Source: Rubrivivax sp. (lineage in GTDB: Bacteria > Pseudomonadota > Gammaproteobacteria > Burkholderiales > Burkholderiaceae_C). Taken from it: a stretch of 8,627 nucleotides of DNA. The notes under the pieces were generated by a model, which did not search any database, was not told the DNA's origin, and was given only the letters and a program-made list of their open reading frames with translations. The stretch lies in NCBI GenBank assembly GCA_027484885.1, contig JAIXSD010000011.1, positions 1-8,627 of the forward strand, in the 5' to 3' direction. A program made the position numbers and the translations under genes. Below, one piece after another: positions 1 through 6,387 of this stretch. How positions within the stretch are numbered: position 1 is the stretch's first letter; each line of letters begins with the position of its first letter.

Positions 1-10
1 GTCGGGGCAT

Positions 11-36
11 AAAAAAAGCCGCCCGAAGGCGGCTTT
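11..36 (-). terminator. Rho-independent terminator after rplS
   Basis: On the minus strand this reads AAAGCCGCC, a TTCG loop, GGCGGCTTT and then four more T, so the stem has nine pairs (15-23 with 28-36) and the T run spans 11-17. A UUCG loop on a GC-rich stem followed by a U tract is the standard intrinsic terminator form. It begins 28 bases past the rplS stop codon and should end the rpsP-rimM-trmD-rplS transcript. The AAAGCC/GGCTTT ends make it partly symmetric, so it could also act weakly on transcripts arriving from the left. Confidence 0.93.
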
Positions 37-64
37 CTCGCAGGGAAACCTGGCAAGCGCCAGA

Positions 65-418
<354 letters not shown>

Positions 419-504
419 GAGGTTCTCCAAATGATCATGGCGGCGACGATGCTCGGACACGTCACTCGACGCACCAAGACTGCTGAAATAGCGCCGATGA
501 AAAC

Positions 505-518
505 AGGTCTTGCGACCC
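505..518 (-). promoter_or_regulatory. Small GNRA-loop hairpin in the rplS leader
   Basis: On the minus strand GGGTC, GCAA, GACCT folds as a five-pair stem (one G-U pair) with a GNRA tetraloop, followed by GTTTTC. The fold resembles a weak terminator or a protein-binding hairpin. It lies about 85 bases before the rplS start. A regulatory role is inference only; the stem is short and could be chance. Confidence 0.3.
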
Positions 519-608
519 GGCCTTCATGGCTGTGGTGAGGAGCTTGCTGCAAGCCAAAGCCAACAGCGACGCCCTCGTTCGACCCGCCAGAGGATCGGAC
601 AGCCTGCC

Positions 609-638
609 ATTATAGCCCGCTCGCAGGCAAATCACCAA
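609..638 (-). promoter_or_regulatory. Candidate sigma70-type promoter for rplS
   Basis: On the minus strand a perfect TATAAT (609-614) sits 18 bases downstream of TTGGTG (633-638), which shares TTG with the -35 consensus. In GC-rich DNA an exact TATAAT is notable. It lies after the trmD stop and points at rplS, with initiation expected near 602. The -35 match is only partial. Confidence 0.55.
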
Positions 639-715
639 GGCCCCGCCTACTTGAGCCCACCGAGACAGCTGAAACATCGCCGAATGGGCCGCGCCGCGCC
701 CTTGCGAGCCGGCGA

Positions 716-1510
716 TCAGCTCTCGGCGGGAAGCTGGGCCAGAAAGCGCTCGTCCGCCTTACTCAGGCGGCCTGCCGCACGCGCGGCCAGGATCAAATCG
801 GGGCGGCGGCCCTGGGTCAATTCGAGCGAGCGCTCACGGCGCCAGCGCGCGATCTGGGCGTGGTGGCCGGACATCAGCACCGCCGGCACCGGCAGGTCTT
901 CAGTCTGGCCGGGCAAGCCCGTCAGGACTTCGGGGCGGCTGTAGTGCGGGCAATCGAGCAGGCCGTCGGAAAAACTGTCCTGCACATGCGACTGGGCATC
1001 GCCCAGCACGCCGTCCTGCAATCGCGCGACAGCATCGAGCAAGGCCAAGGCGGGCAACTCACCGCCTGAGAGCACGAAATCGCCGAGACTGATTTCCAGC
1101 GTGACATGGCGATCAAGAAAACGCTGGTCCATGCCTTCATAGCGGCCGCACAGCAGCACGGCACCCGGCCCACGCGCCAGCTCCTGCACCAGGGCCTGGT
1201 CCATGCGCCGGCCGGTGGGGCTGAAATGGATGATGGCGGGCGGCGTGTCGGAGGCACCATCCGCCAGCGCCCCCACCCGCGCCGCCTTTGCCGCGGCGAG
1301 CGCGCGCTCGAGCGGCTCCGCCAGCATCACCATGCCGGGGCCGCCACCAAACGGGCGGTCGTCAACCCGGCGGTAGTTGTCGCTCGCGAAATCGCGCAGC
1401 TGCCACAAGTGCACATCGACCTGGCGGCTCTCAAACGCACGCCGCGTCACACCTTGGCTCATGTGCGGGCCAAAGAGCTCGGGGAACAGGGTCAGAATGT
1501 CAAAGCGCAT
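716..1510 (-). CDS. trmD: tRNA (guanine(37)-N1)-methyltransferase
   Basis: TrmD transfers a methyl group from S-adenosylmethionine to N1 of G37, next to the anticodon in several tRNAs, preventing +1 frameshifting. It is an essential SPOUT-class homodimer with a trefoil-knot fold. The 264-residue product shows the family signatures: LTLFPELF near residues 6-13, [12 protein letters not shown] near 49-60, LCGRYEGMD at 120-128, [11 protein letters not shown] at 141-151 and [11 protein letters not shown] at 183-193. Asp178 (in QDSF) aligns with the catalytic Asp of the enterobacterial enzyme. It is slightly longer than usual through a linker near 80-90 and an insertion near 200-206. It lies 90 bases after rimM. 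The ATG has no clear Shine-Dalgarno (TTTTCCTC precedes it), in contrast to rpsP and rplS, which fits the known low output of TrmD relative to its ribosomal-protein neighbours. Confidence 0.97.
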   Translation of the reverse strand: MRFDILTLFPELFGPHMSQGVTRRAFESRQVDVHLWQLRDFASDNYRRVDDRPFGGGPGMVMLAEPLERALAAAKAARVGALADGASDTPPAIIHFSPTGRRMDQALVQELARGPGAVLLCGRYEGMDQRFLDRHVTLEISLGDFVLSGGELPALALLDAVARLQDGVLGDAQSHVQDSFSDGLLDCPHYSRPEVLTGLPGQTEDLPVPAVLMSGHHAQIARWRRERSLELTQGRRPDLILAARAAGRLSKADERFLAQLPAES

Positions 1511-1566
1511 GAGGAAAAGTGCGCAAACAAGGACAGGGGCCGGTAGGAGAACCTTGGCGCAGAACA

Positions 1567-1594
1567 GGCGGCTGAGGCATCAAGGCACGCCGCC
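1567..1594 (-). promoter_or_regulatory. GC-rich hairpin between rimM and trmD
   Basis: GGCGGC at 1567-1572 is perfectly complementary to GCCGCC at 1589-1594, giving a six-pair GC stem with a 16-base loop. It sits just downstream of the rimM stop codon in the 90-base rimM-trmD gap. No T tract follows on the minus strand, so it is not an intrinsic terminator. It might stabilise the upstream mRNA or slow entry into trmD. The stem is short for such GC-rich DNA. Confidence 0.3.
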
Positions 1595-1600
1595 CCAGAC

Positions 1601-2227
1601 TCAGTAGTCCAGGCCCCAGTCCACCGTGATGATGCGCTGTTCCAGATCGACATCGTCCACATAGGCGGAAACGAAAGGAAGCAGGCGCTCTTGATCGGGC
1701 TTAATAGGCGCACTCAAACCGGGCGGTGCAATGCGCAGCACGCTGTGCGGGCCGGCATCGATCAAGCCCAGCACCTCGCCCAGGGTCTCACCCTGGCGGT
1801 TGACCACCGACAGGCCAATCAGGTCGACCCAGTAATACTCATCCGGGTCCGCCGCCGGGAAGGCCGAGCGGGAGATGAAGATGCGGGCGCCGCGCAGGGC
1901 TTCGGCCGCATTGCGATCCGGGCAGTCTTGGGCGTTGGCCACCAGGCCTTCGCCATGTTCGCGGATCGACAGAATCTTGAGCAGGCGGGGCAAAGGCTTG
2001 TTGACCTTGACCACCGCCGGCGCGTTGCCCTCGGGCGCACGGAGGAACCAGCGCCGCGAGGAGAACAAAGCCTGGGCATCGCTGGAATAGGCTTGCACCT
2101 TGAACCAGCCTTTGACGCCCCAGGCGTCCAGAATGCACCCGACTTCCACCGCGTCTTCGGGCCAGGCCAGCTCGTCAGAGCCGGTGCTGGCGGGAGCGCG
2201 CGAGTCGGAGGCGGGCGTTCTCGACAT
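1601..2227 (-). CDS. rimM: 16S rRNA processing/maturation protein RimM
   Basis: RimM binds ribosomal protein S19 and helps fold the 3' head domain of 16S rRNA during 30S assembly. The 208-residue product starts with a low-complexity extension of about 25 residues (rich in S, A, P), followed by the N-terminal RimM barrel (VEVGCILDAWGVKGWFKVQA near 27-46). The C-terminal PRC-barrel contains YYWVDLIGLSV near 131-141, GEVLGLIDAGPHSVLRI near 149-165, LLPFVSAYV near 182-190 and the terminal ITVDWGLDY. The ATG abuts the rpsP stop codon (TAAATG), so translation is probably coupled to rpsP; AAGG lies 11 bases upstream, a rather long spacing. The N-terminal extension makes it longer than the roughly 180-residue enterobacterial protein. 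Confidence 0.96.
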   Translation of the reverse strand: MSRTPASDSRAPASTGSDELAWPEDAVEVGCILDAWGVKGWFKVQAYSSDAQALFSSRRWFLRAPEGNAPAVVKVNKPLPRLLKILSIREHGEGLVANAQDCPDRNAAEALRGARIFISRSAFPAADPDEYYWVDLIGLSVVNRQGETLGEVLGLIDAGPHSVLRIAPPGLSAPIKPDQERLLPFVSAYVDDVDLEQRIITVDWGLDY

Positions 2228-2479
2228 TTAGACCGCGGCCTTCTTGGCTTCGGTCACCAGACGCTCGACGGTGGGCGACAGTTGGGCGCCCACGCCGGTC
2301 CAGTAGCTGACGCGGTCCAGCGCAACGCGCAGGGACTCAGCAGCACCCGAAGCGACCGGGTTGTAGAAGCCAACCTTCTCGATGAAGCGGCCGTCACGGC
2401 GCTGGCGGCTGTTGGCCACGACGATGTTGTAGAAGGGGCGCTTCTTGGAGCCGCCGCGAGCCAGACGAATAACAACCAT
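2228..2479 (-). CDS. rpsP: 30S ribosomal protein S16
   Basis: This encodes ribosomal protein S16 (bS16), a primary-assembly protein of the 30S body. The 83-residue product begins [20 protein letters not shown] and continues with [15 protein letters not shown] and a final [10 protein letters not shown], all typical of the family. The same frame stays open for about 90 codons further upstream, but that part does not resemble S16. The chosen ATG has AGGA six bases upstream. It is first in the operon, and the stop abuts the rimM start. A long leader precedes it if transcription begins near the TATAAT at 2764-2769. Unlike E. coli, ffh is not adjacent; the upstream neighbour is a divergent acetyltransferase. 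Confidence 0.98.
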   Translation of the reverse strand: MVVIRLARGGSKKRPFYNIVVANSRQRRDGRFIEKVGFYNPVASGAAESLRVALDRVSYWTGVGAQLSPTVERLVTEAKKAAV

Positions 2480-2700
2480 GATGTTTCCTATGAATCTATT
2501 GCATCCATCGCACCAGGAGACACTCAGGGCGAGTAGATCGGGGTGGCCTCGGGCTACATCAAACACCAGCCTTGCCTCGCACCTTGAGCACACCCCGTAA
2601 GAATGCACTGCACAATGCGCTGCCAGCTTTGCTGCTGAACACCTTCTGCCGTGACTGGCCCTGTAGATACGCCGCACCGACCGCCTTCGCGAACGCCCGC

Positions 2701-2716
2701 GGTGATGGACATCACC
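2701..2716. repeat. Perfect 6+6 inverted repeat in the rpsP leader
   Basis: GGTGAT, GGAC, ATCACC is a perfect inverted repeat with a four-base spacer. As DNA it could be an operator for a dimeric regulator. As RNA on the minus strand it would form a six-pair hairpin about 40-55 bases after the predicted rpsP transcription start. Its role is unknown. Confidence 0.45.
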
Positions 2717-2763
2717 CAAGCGCACTCTCCAGCAAACCAGTTCGACCAAGGCCAAAACCCAGC

Positions 2764-2792
2764 ATTATAAACTCGGCGCCAAGGATCAACAG
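2764..2792 (-). promoter_or_regulatory. Candidate rpsP operon promoter
   Basis: On the minus strand a perfect TATAAT occupies 2764-2769, pointing at rpsP. At 17-base spacing the -35 position reads CTGTTG (2787-2792), a poor match; TTGATC (2784-2789) is a better hexamer but only 14 bases away. Initiation near 2757 is predicted. The same bases give TTATAA on the plus strand, so the acetyltransferase gene may use an overlapping divergent promoter with a weak -35 (TTCGAC at 2741-2746). Confidence 0.4.
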
Positions 2793-2796
2793 AGAT

Positions 2797-3351
2797 ATGA
2801 GCACAGAAAAAAACACGAATCCCGCCAGCGCAACCCTGCTGCGCCCCAGCACCGACGCCGACATCGACGCCATTCAGGCCATTTACGCCCATGCCGTGAC
2901 GCAGGGTACCGGCACGTTTGAGACCGAGGTGCCCGACGCAGCCGAAATCAGCCGCCGCCGCGCCGAGGTGCTGAGCCGCGGCCTGCCCTGGCTGGTGGCC
3001 GAGCGCGAAAGCCAAATCCTGGGCTACGCCTACGCCAACTATTTCCGCCCGCGCATGGCCTACCGCTTTTGCCTGGAGGACTCGATCTACCTGCACCCGG
3101 ACAGCCAGGGCCAAGGCATCGGCCGCCTGCTGCTGGCCGAGTTGATCGCCCGCTGCGAAGCGCTGGGCGCGCGCCAGATGCTGGCCGTGATCGGCGATGC
3201 CGAGAACCAAGGCTCCATCGGCCTGCACCGCGCATTGGGCTTTCAGGACACTGGGGTGCTGAAGAGCGCGGGCTGGAAATTCGGCCGCTGGCTGGATGTC
3301 AGCCTGATGCAGCGCCAGCTCGGCCTGGGCGACAGCGGGAGCCCGGAATGA
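2797..3351 (+). CDS. GNAT N-acetyltransferase, phosphinothricin acetyltransferase-like
   Basis: A single-domain GNAT enzyme of the family that includes phosphinothricin and methionine-sulfoximine/sulfone N-acetyltransferases, which transfer acetyl from acetyl-CoA to a small amine. The 184-residue product shows RPSTDADIDAIQAIYAHAV near 16-34, GTGTFETEVPD near 37-47, EDSIYLHPDSQGQGIGRLLL near 94-113 (Q104-G-Q-G-I-G109 is the acetyl-CoA loop), QMLAVIGDAEN near 127-137 and WKFGRWLDVSLMQRQLG near 160-176. These are close to the family consensus, so an active enzyme is likely. The natural substrate cannot be read from sequence. The frame is open far upstream, but MSTEKN is preferred because the domain begins soon after it; the Shine-Dalgarno is modest (AAGGA about 11 bases upstream). 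The stop overlaps the next start as ATGA. Confidence 0.9.
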   Translation: MSTEKNTNPASATLLRPSTDADIDAIQAIYAHAVTQGTGTFETEVPDAAEISRRRAEVLSRGLPWLVAERESQILGYAYANYFRPRMAYRFCLEDSIYLHPDSQGQGIGRLLLAELIARCEALGARQMLAVIGDAENQGSIGLHRALGFQDTGVLKSAGWKFGRWLDVSLMQRQLGLGDSGSPE

Positions 3352-3851
3352 GCGAGTCGAAGCAGGCCGACGCAAGCCCGAGCGGCACCCACAAATCCAA
3401 AACCCTGGCCACCTGGCTGGCCCTCTTGCTGGGCAGCCTGGGCCTGCACCGCTTTTACCTCTACGGCTTCGGCGACCGCCTGGCCTGGCTGCATCCCTGG
3501 CCGACCTTGCTGGGCCTCTACGGCCTGCAGCGCATGGAATTGCTGGGCCAGGATGACCGCTTGAGCTGGGTGCTGATGCCGCTGCTGGGCCTGATGCTGG
3601 TCAATGCCATGATTTGCGGCATCGTCTACGGCCTGAGCTCGGATGAGAAATGGGATGCCCAGCACAACGGCGGCCGGGCCAGCCGCCCCAGCGGCTGGGG
3701 CGCCGTGATCGGCGTGGTGGCTTGTGTGTTCCTCGGTGGCATTTCGCTGATGACCACGATCGCCTTCAGCGCCCAGCGCTACTTCGAAACCCAGGTCGAG
3801 GCCGCACAGGAAATCAGCCAGGACCCAAGCAGCAGCAGCAGCAGCCGCTGA
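3348..3851 (+). CDS. TM2 domain-containing membrane protein
   Basis: A 167-residue predicted inner-membrane protein. Residues 19-39 (LATWLALLLGS, then LGLHRFYLYG) match the TM2 domain signature, in which a G-x-HRFYLG-like turn follows the first membrane helix. Further hydrophobic segments lie near 50-63, 73-95 and 117-140, so about four membrane passes are likely. The N-terminal 18 residues are polar and the C-terminal tail is polar, ending in six serines encoded by an AGC repeat. The function of bacterial TM2 proteins is unknown. Its ATG overlaps the acetyltransferase stop (ATGA), so the two are probably co-translated. It ends 22 bases before the stop of the convergent minus-strand gene, with no terminator between them. 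Confidence 0.85.
   Translation: MSESKQADASPSGTHKSKTLATWLALLLGSLGLHRFYLYGFGDRLAWLHPWPTLLGLYGLQRMELLGQDDRLSWVLMPLLGLMLVNAMICGIVYGLSSDEKWDAQHNGGRASRPSGWGAVIGVVACVFLGGISLMTTIAFSAQRYFETQVEAAQEISQDPSSSSSSR
3828..3845 (+). repeat. AGC trinucleotide repeat, six units
   Basis: Six perfect AGC units encode Ser161-Ser166, just before the final Arg and stop of the TM2 protein. Such tracts can change unit number by replication slippage. Because the unit is three bases, length changes would alter only the tail and keep the frame. Confidence 0.9.
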
Positions 3852-3873
3852 GCCGCCCATCAAGCCATCCCGA

Positions 3874-4230
3874 TCAGGGGCCGCGGAAGATGAAATAAAC
3901 CGCGCCCATCAGACACAGCCCTGCCCAGATGAAATCGGTCTTGAAGGGCTGGCCCATGTAGATCACCGAGAACGGCACGAAGACCGCGAGAGTTATCACC
4001 TCCTGCGTGATCTTGAGCTGGGCCAGGCTGAAGCCGGCGCCGTAGCCGATGCGGTTGGCTGGCACCTGCAGCAGGTACTCGAACAGGGCAATGCCCCAGC
4101 TCAGTAGCGCCACCATCCACCAGGGCTTGGACGCCATGTTCTTGAGGTGGCCGTACCAGGCCACCGTCATGAAGAGATTCGACAGCAGCAGCAGGCCCAA
4201 CGTCTGCCAGCCCGCCACACTGCTCAGCAT
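3874..4230 (-). CDS. DMT family protein (DUF486), small four-helix membrane protein
   Basis: The 118-residue product matches the DUF486 group, often labelled DMT family protein and related to small multidrug transporters. It has four predicted membrane helices (about 5-25, 36-55, 75-93, 98-116). Family features visible are SNLFMTVAWYGHL near 17-29, WGIALFEYLLQVPANRIGY near 45-63, QLKITQEVITL near 71-81 and PFKTDFIWAGLCLMGAVYF near 95-113. No substrate is known for this family. The start is the ATG seven bases inside the end of folK, preceded by AAAGG seven bases upstream; the longer open frame upstream is folK-overlapping shadow. It is the last gene of the hda-pcnB-folK unit and faces the TM2 gene across 22 bases. 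Confidence 0.9.
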   Translation of the reverse strand: MLSSVAGWQTLGLLLLSNLFMTVAWYGHLKNMASKPWWMVALLSWGIALFEYLLQVPANRIGYGAGFSLAQLKITQEVITLAVFVPFSVIYMGQPFKTDFIWAGLCLMGAVYFIFRGP

Positions 4231-4760
4231 GCGAGACCTTTCTGGTCGTTCAGGATCGGGCCCAGGCATTCGACGACCTGATCCTGAACGCCCGCCAGAT
4301 ACGAATCCAAGCGCTGCAGGCCTGGCAAGCGCAGTTCGGGCGCCAGCTCGATCAAAGGCCACAAGACAAATGCCCGCTGATGCAGGCGCGGGTGCGGCAA
4401 GCGCAGACGCGGCAGATCCAGGCTCAGGCCACCCTGGCTGAGCACATCCAGATCCAAAGTACGCGGTGCATTGACGAAAGGCCGCTCACGGCCGTGGCGC
4501 AGCTCGATGGCCTGCAGCGCATCGAGCATTTCCAAAGGCTCCAGCCCGGTCTGCAGCCGAGCCACGGCATTGAGGAAATCCGGCCCGCCCGCCTCCACCG
4601 GCGCGCTGCGGTAGGCGCTGGACACAGCCAGCAGCTGCGTCTGCGGCAAAGCCGCCAACTCAGCCAGCGCGGCGTTCAGCGTGGCCGCCAGGTCTCCGAG
4701 ATTGGCCCCCAGGCCGACGAAAACCTCAGCGGCTGAGCTCTGCACACCCGCTGAGGCCAA
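4224..4760 (-). CDS. folK: 2-amino-4-hydroxy-6-hydroxymethyldihydropteridine pyrophosphokinase
   Basis: FolK (HPPK) transfers pyrophosphate from ATP to 6-hydroxymethyl-7,8-dihydropterin, the step before dihydropteroate synthase in folate synthesis; it is cytosolic. Visible motifs, numbered from the chosen start, are VFVGLGANLGD at 13-23, VSSAYRSAPVE near 46-56, DFLNAVARL near 61-69, the ATP-binding ELRHGRERP near 86-94 and PRTLDLDV at 99-106, with the Mg-binding Asp103 and Asp105. LPHPRLHQRAFVLWPLIELAP follows near 117-137. The product is 178 residues, slightly above the E. coli enzyme. No ATG exists near the N-terminus. I chose TTG (4758-4760), four bases after the pcnB stop with GAGG nine bases before it; GTG at 4743-4745 or at 4773-4775 are alternatives. 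pcnB-folK adjacency also occurs in E. coli. Confidence 0.93.
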   Translation of the reverse strand: MASAGVQSSAAEVFVGLGANLGDLAATLNAALAELAALPQTQLLAVSSAYRSAPVEAGGPDFLNAVARLQTGLEPLEMLDALQAIELRHGRERPFVNAPRTLDLDVLSQGGLSLDLPRLRLPHPRLHQRAFVLWPLIELAPELRLPGLQRLDSYLAGVQDQVVECLGPILNDQKGLAC

Positions 4761-4764
4761 GGAC

Positions 4765-6387
4765 TCAGACCTCACCGCCCGAGCCGCCCTCGACGCCCGA
4801 TGGCGCTGCTCCGCCCTCAGCGCCTCCGCGCTGCGAGGCCGGCTTGCGGCGGCGACGGCGCTTCTTGGCCGGCGCCTTGCCTTCGGACAAGGCTTCGGCC
4901 ACATCGTCGGGCGCGCCCACCGGGCCAATGCCCTCCTTGCGCGGCAGCTGATGGGTCTTGGCGGCGCGGCGCTGCTGCTTCTCCAGCTCGCGCACGTCTT
5001 CAAGCAGGGCTTCGCGCTCGTCGTCGCTGCCCAGGGCAAAGTCTTCCCACCAATCGGCCAGGGCCGGCTCGATCTCGCCGGCATCGGCGCGCAGGCGCAG
5101 GAAGTCGAAGCCGGCGCGGTAGCGCGGCTGCTCGATCAAGGTGTAGACCCCGCTGCCGCTGCGGCGCTCGAAGCGCGGCTGCATCATCCAGATCTCGCGC
5201 ATGTCAGTGGCCAGCTTGCCGCGGCCGGAGATGTCGCCAATGCGGGCATCGAAGACCGTGTCGATGGCCTGCTGCAGGGCCGGCACCACCGGCTCGCCGG
5301 CTTCGCGCAGGCGCTTCCAGCGTTCCAGCACCTCGAACCACAACATGCAAGCCAGCATGAAGCTGGGCGAGACACCACGGCCTTCGCGCACGCGCAGATC
5401 GGTGTCCTCAAATGCCATGCGCACAAAATCGCCGCGCATGCCAGCCGGCAGCTCGCCCGATTCGGTCAGCATGGCATCCAGCACCGGGAATACCCCGCGC
5501 GCCAGCCCCAGCTTGCGCAGCGACTCCAGGCTGGCCAAAGAGTGGCCGGTCTGCAGCAGCTTGATCATCTCGTCGAACATGCGCGAGACCGGCACATTGC
5601 TGAGCAAGGCCGCGCTGGCCTGGATGGGCGCGCGGGTCTTGGACTCCAACTCGAAGCCCAGCTTGGCAGCAAAGCGCACAGCGCGGATGATGCGCACCGG
5701 GTCTTCGCGGTAGCGGGCTTCCGGGTCGCCGATCATGCGCAGCACGCGCTGCTTGGCATCGTTCAGACCGCCGTGGTAATCGACCACCAGCTGGCGCTGC
5801 GGGTCGTAGTAAAGGGCGTTGACGGTGAAGTCGCGGCGGGCGGCATCCTCGATCTGCGGGCCCCAGACGTTGTCGCGCAGCACACGGCCCTCGGCATCCA
5901 CCACATGGCTTTTGCCGGCCAGCTCGGCCTTGGAGGTTTTCTCGTTGCCGCTGACCTGCTCGGCCGACTCCTGGCCCAGCAAGGCACGGAAGGTCGACAC
6001 CTCGATCACCTCATGCTCACGACCCCGGCCGTAGACCACATGGACGATGCGAAAACGCCGGCCAATGATGAAGGCGCGGCGGAACAAGCCCTTGACCTGC
6101 TCGGGCGTGGCATTGGTCGCCACATCGAAATCCTTGGGCCGCATGCCCAGCAGCAGGTCGCGCACCGCGCCGCCGACGATATAAGCCTCGAAACCCGCAT
6201 TGGCCAGGGTCTCGACCACGCGCACCGCGCGTTCGTCCAGCAGACTGGGGTCGATGCCATGGTCCTCGACGCCCACCTCGACCCGCTTGCCCAGCGAGCC
6301 GTGGCCGGTCTTCGCTTCCTTCGGCGCCTTGGCGGCCTTGCCGGCGGAGGGCTTGCCCAGCAGCTTGTCTATGAATTTTTTGATCAT
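4765..6387 (-). CDS. pcnB: Poly(A) polymerase I
   Basis: PcnB adds 3' poly(A) tails to RNAs, promoting their decay. The 540-residue product is a class II nucleotidyltransferase. VGGAVRDLLLG at 71-81 and the catalytic DFD at 86-88 (PKDFDVATNATP) form the active site. IIGRRFRIVH at 107-116 is the signature that separates bacterial poly(A) polymerases from CCA-adding enzymes, and the third acidic residue lies in HEVIEVSTF near 125-133. The strand RRDFTVNALYYDP and a helical region with REDPVRIIRAVRFAAKLGF follow. The C-terminal tail is strongly basic, with a KK-R5-K block at 508-515, then Gly/Ala/Ser-rich and disordered, typical of an RNA-binding extension. The start MIKKFIDKLLGK overlaps the upstream HAD stop (ATGA) and lacks a Shine-Dalgarno, so translational coupling is likely. 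A further 80 codons open upstream belong to the HAD gene region. Confidence 0.95.
   Translation of the reverse strand: MIKKFIDKLLGKPSAGKAAKAPKEAKTGHGSLGKRVEVGVEDHGIDPSLLDERAVRVVETLANAGFEAYIVGGAVRDLLLGMRPKDFDVATNATPEQVKGLFRRAFIIGRRFRIVHVVYGRGREHEVIEVSTFRALLGQESAEQVSGNEKTSKAELAGKSHVVDAEGRVLRDNVWGPQIEDAARRDFTVNALYYDPQRQLVVDYHGGLNDAKQRVLRMIGDPEARYREDPVRIIRAVRFAAKLGFELESKTRAPIQASAALLSNVPVSRMFDEMIKLLQTGHSLASLESLRKLGLARGVFPVLDAMLTESGELPAGMRGDFVRMAFEDTDLRVREGRGVSPSFMLACMLWFEVLERWKRLREAGEPVVPALQQAIDTVFDARIGDISGRGKLATDMREIWMMQPRFERRSGSGVYTLIEQPRYRAGFDFLRLRADAGEIEPALADWWEDFALGSDDEREALLEDVRELEKQQRRAAKTHQLPRKEGIGPVGAPDDVAEALSEGKAPAKKRRRRRKPASQRGGAEGGAAPSGVEGGSGGEV

Larger units (their letters stand above)
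419..715 (-). other. trmD-rplS intergenic region and rplS leader
   Basis: This 297-base gap lies between the trmD stop and the rplS start. Read on the minus strand it contains a candidate promoter (-35 at 633-638, perfect -10 at 609-614), which would give an rplS leader of roughly 185 bases. The leader has two small hairpins: GCTTG-CAG-CAAGC at 542-554 and GGGTC-GCAA-GACCT at 505-518. The second has a GNRA-type loop and is followed by GTTTTC. I see no terminator after trmD, no tRNA and no convincing gene. Open frames across it have no Shine-Dalgarno and no recognisable product. Confidence 0.6.
2480..2796. other. Divergent intergenic region (rpsP leader / GNAT promoter)
   Basis: This 317-base region separates minus-strand rpsP from the plus-strand acetyltransferase. 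Next to the plus-strand gene lies an ATTATAA core that can be read as a -10 element in either direction. From there rpsP would have a leader of about 275 bases, containing a perfect inverted repeat at 2701-2716 and the palindrome TTCGCGAA near 2686-2693. The rpsP frame stays open through most of the leader, as expected in GC-rich DNA, but shows no recognisable protein. I see no tRNA, no other RNA class I can name, and no terminator. Confidence 0.6.

Noticed and set aside
419..460. Longer L19 start 14 codons upstream
   Set aside because: The internal ATG has GGAG at six bases and matches the usual L19 N-terminus [11 protein letters not shown].
570..600. A tRNA T-arm-like GGGTCGAACGAGGG on the minus strand in the rplS leader
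   Set aside because: The flanking bases do not form a T stem, and no anticodon or acceptor stems can be placed.
462..677. A 71-codon frame, or a shorter ATG form ending in SWCVE, in the trmD-rplS gap
   Set aside because: Neither the long nor the short version has a Shine-Dalgarno, and the composition is unremarkable; the interval is better read as promoter plus leader.
2480..2755. A 92-codon N-terminal extension of rpsP in the same open frame
   Set aside because: The extension has no resemblance to S16, and the normal ATG at 2477-2479 has a good Shine-Dalgarno and gives a family-length protein.
2572..2796. A 75-codon upstream extension of the GNAT gene
   Set aside because: It would cross the candidate promoters and has no similarity to the family; the domain begins shortly after the ATG at 2797.
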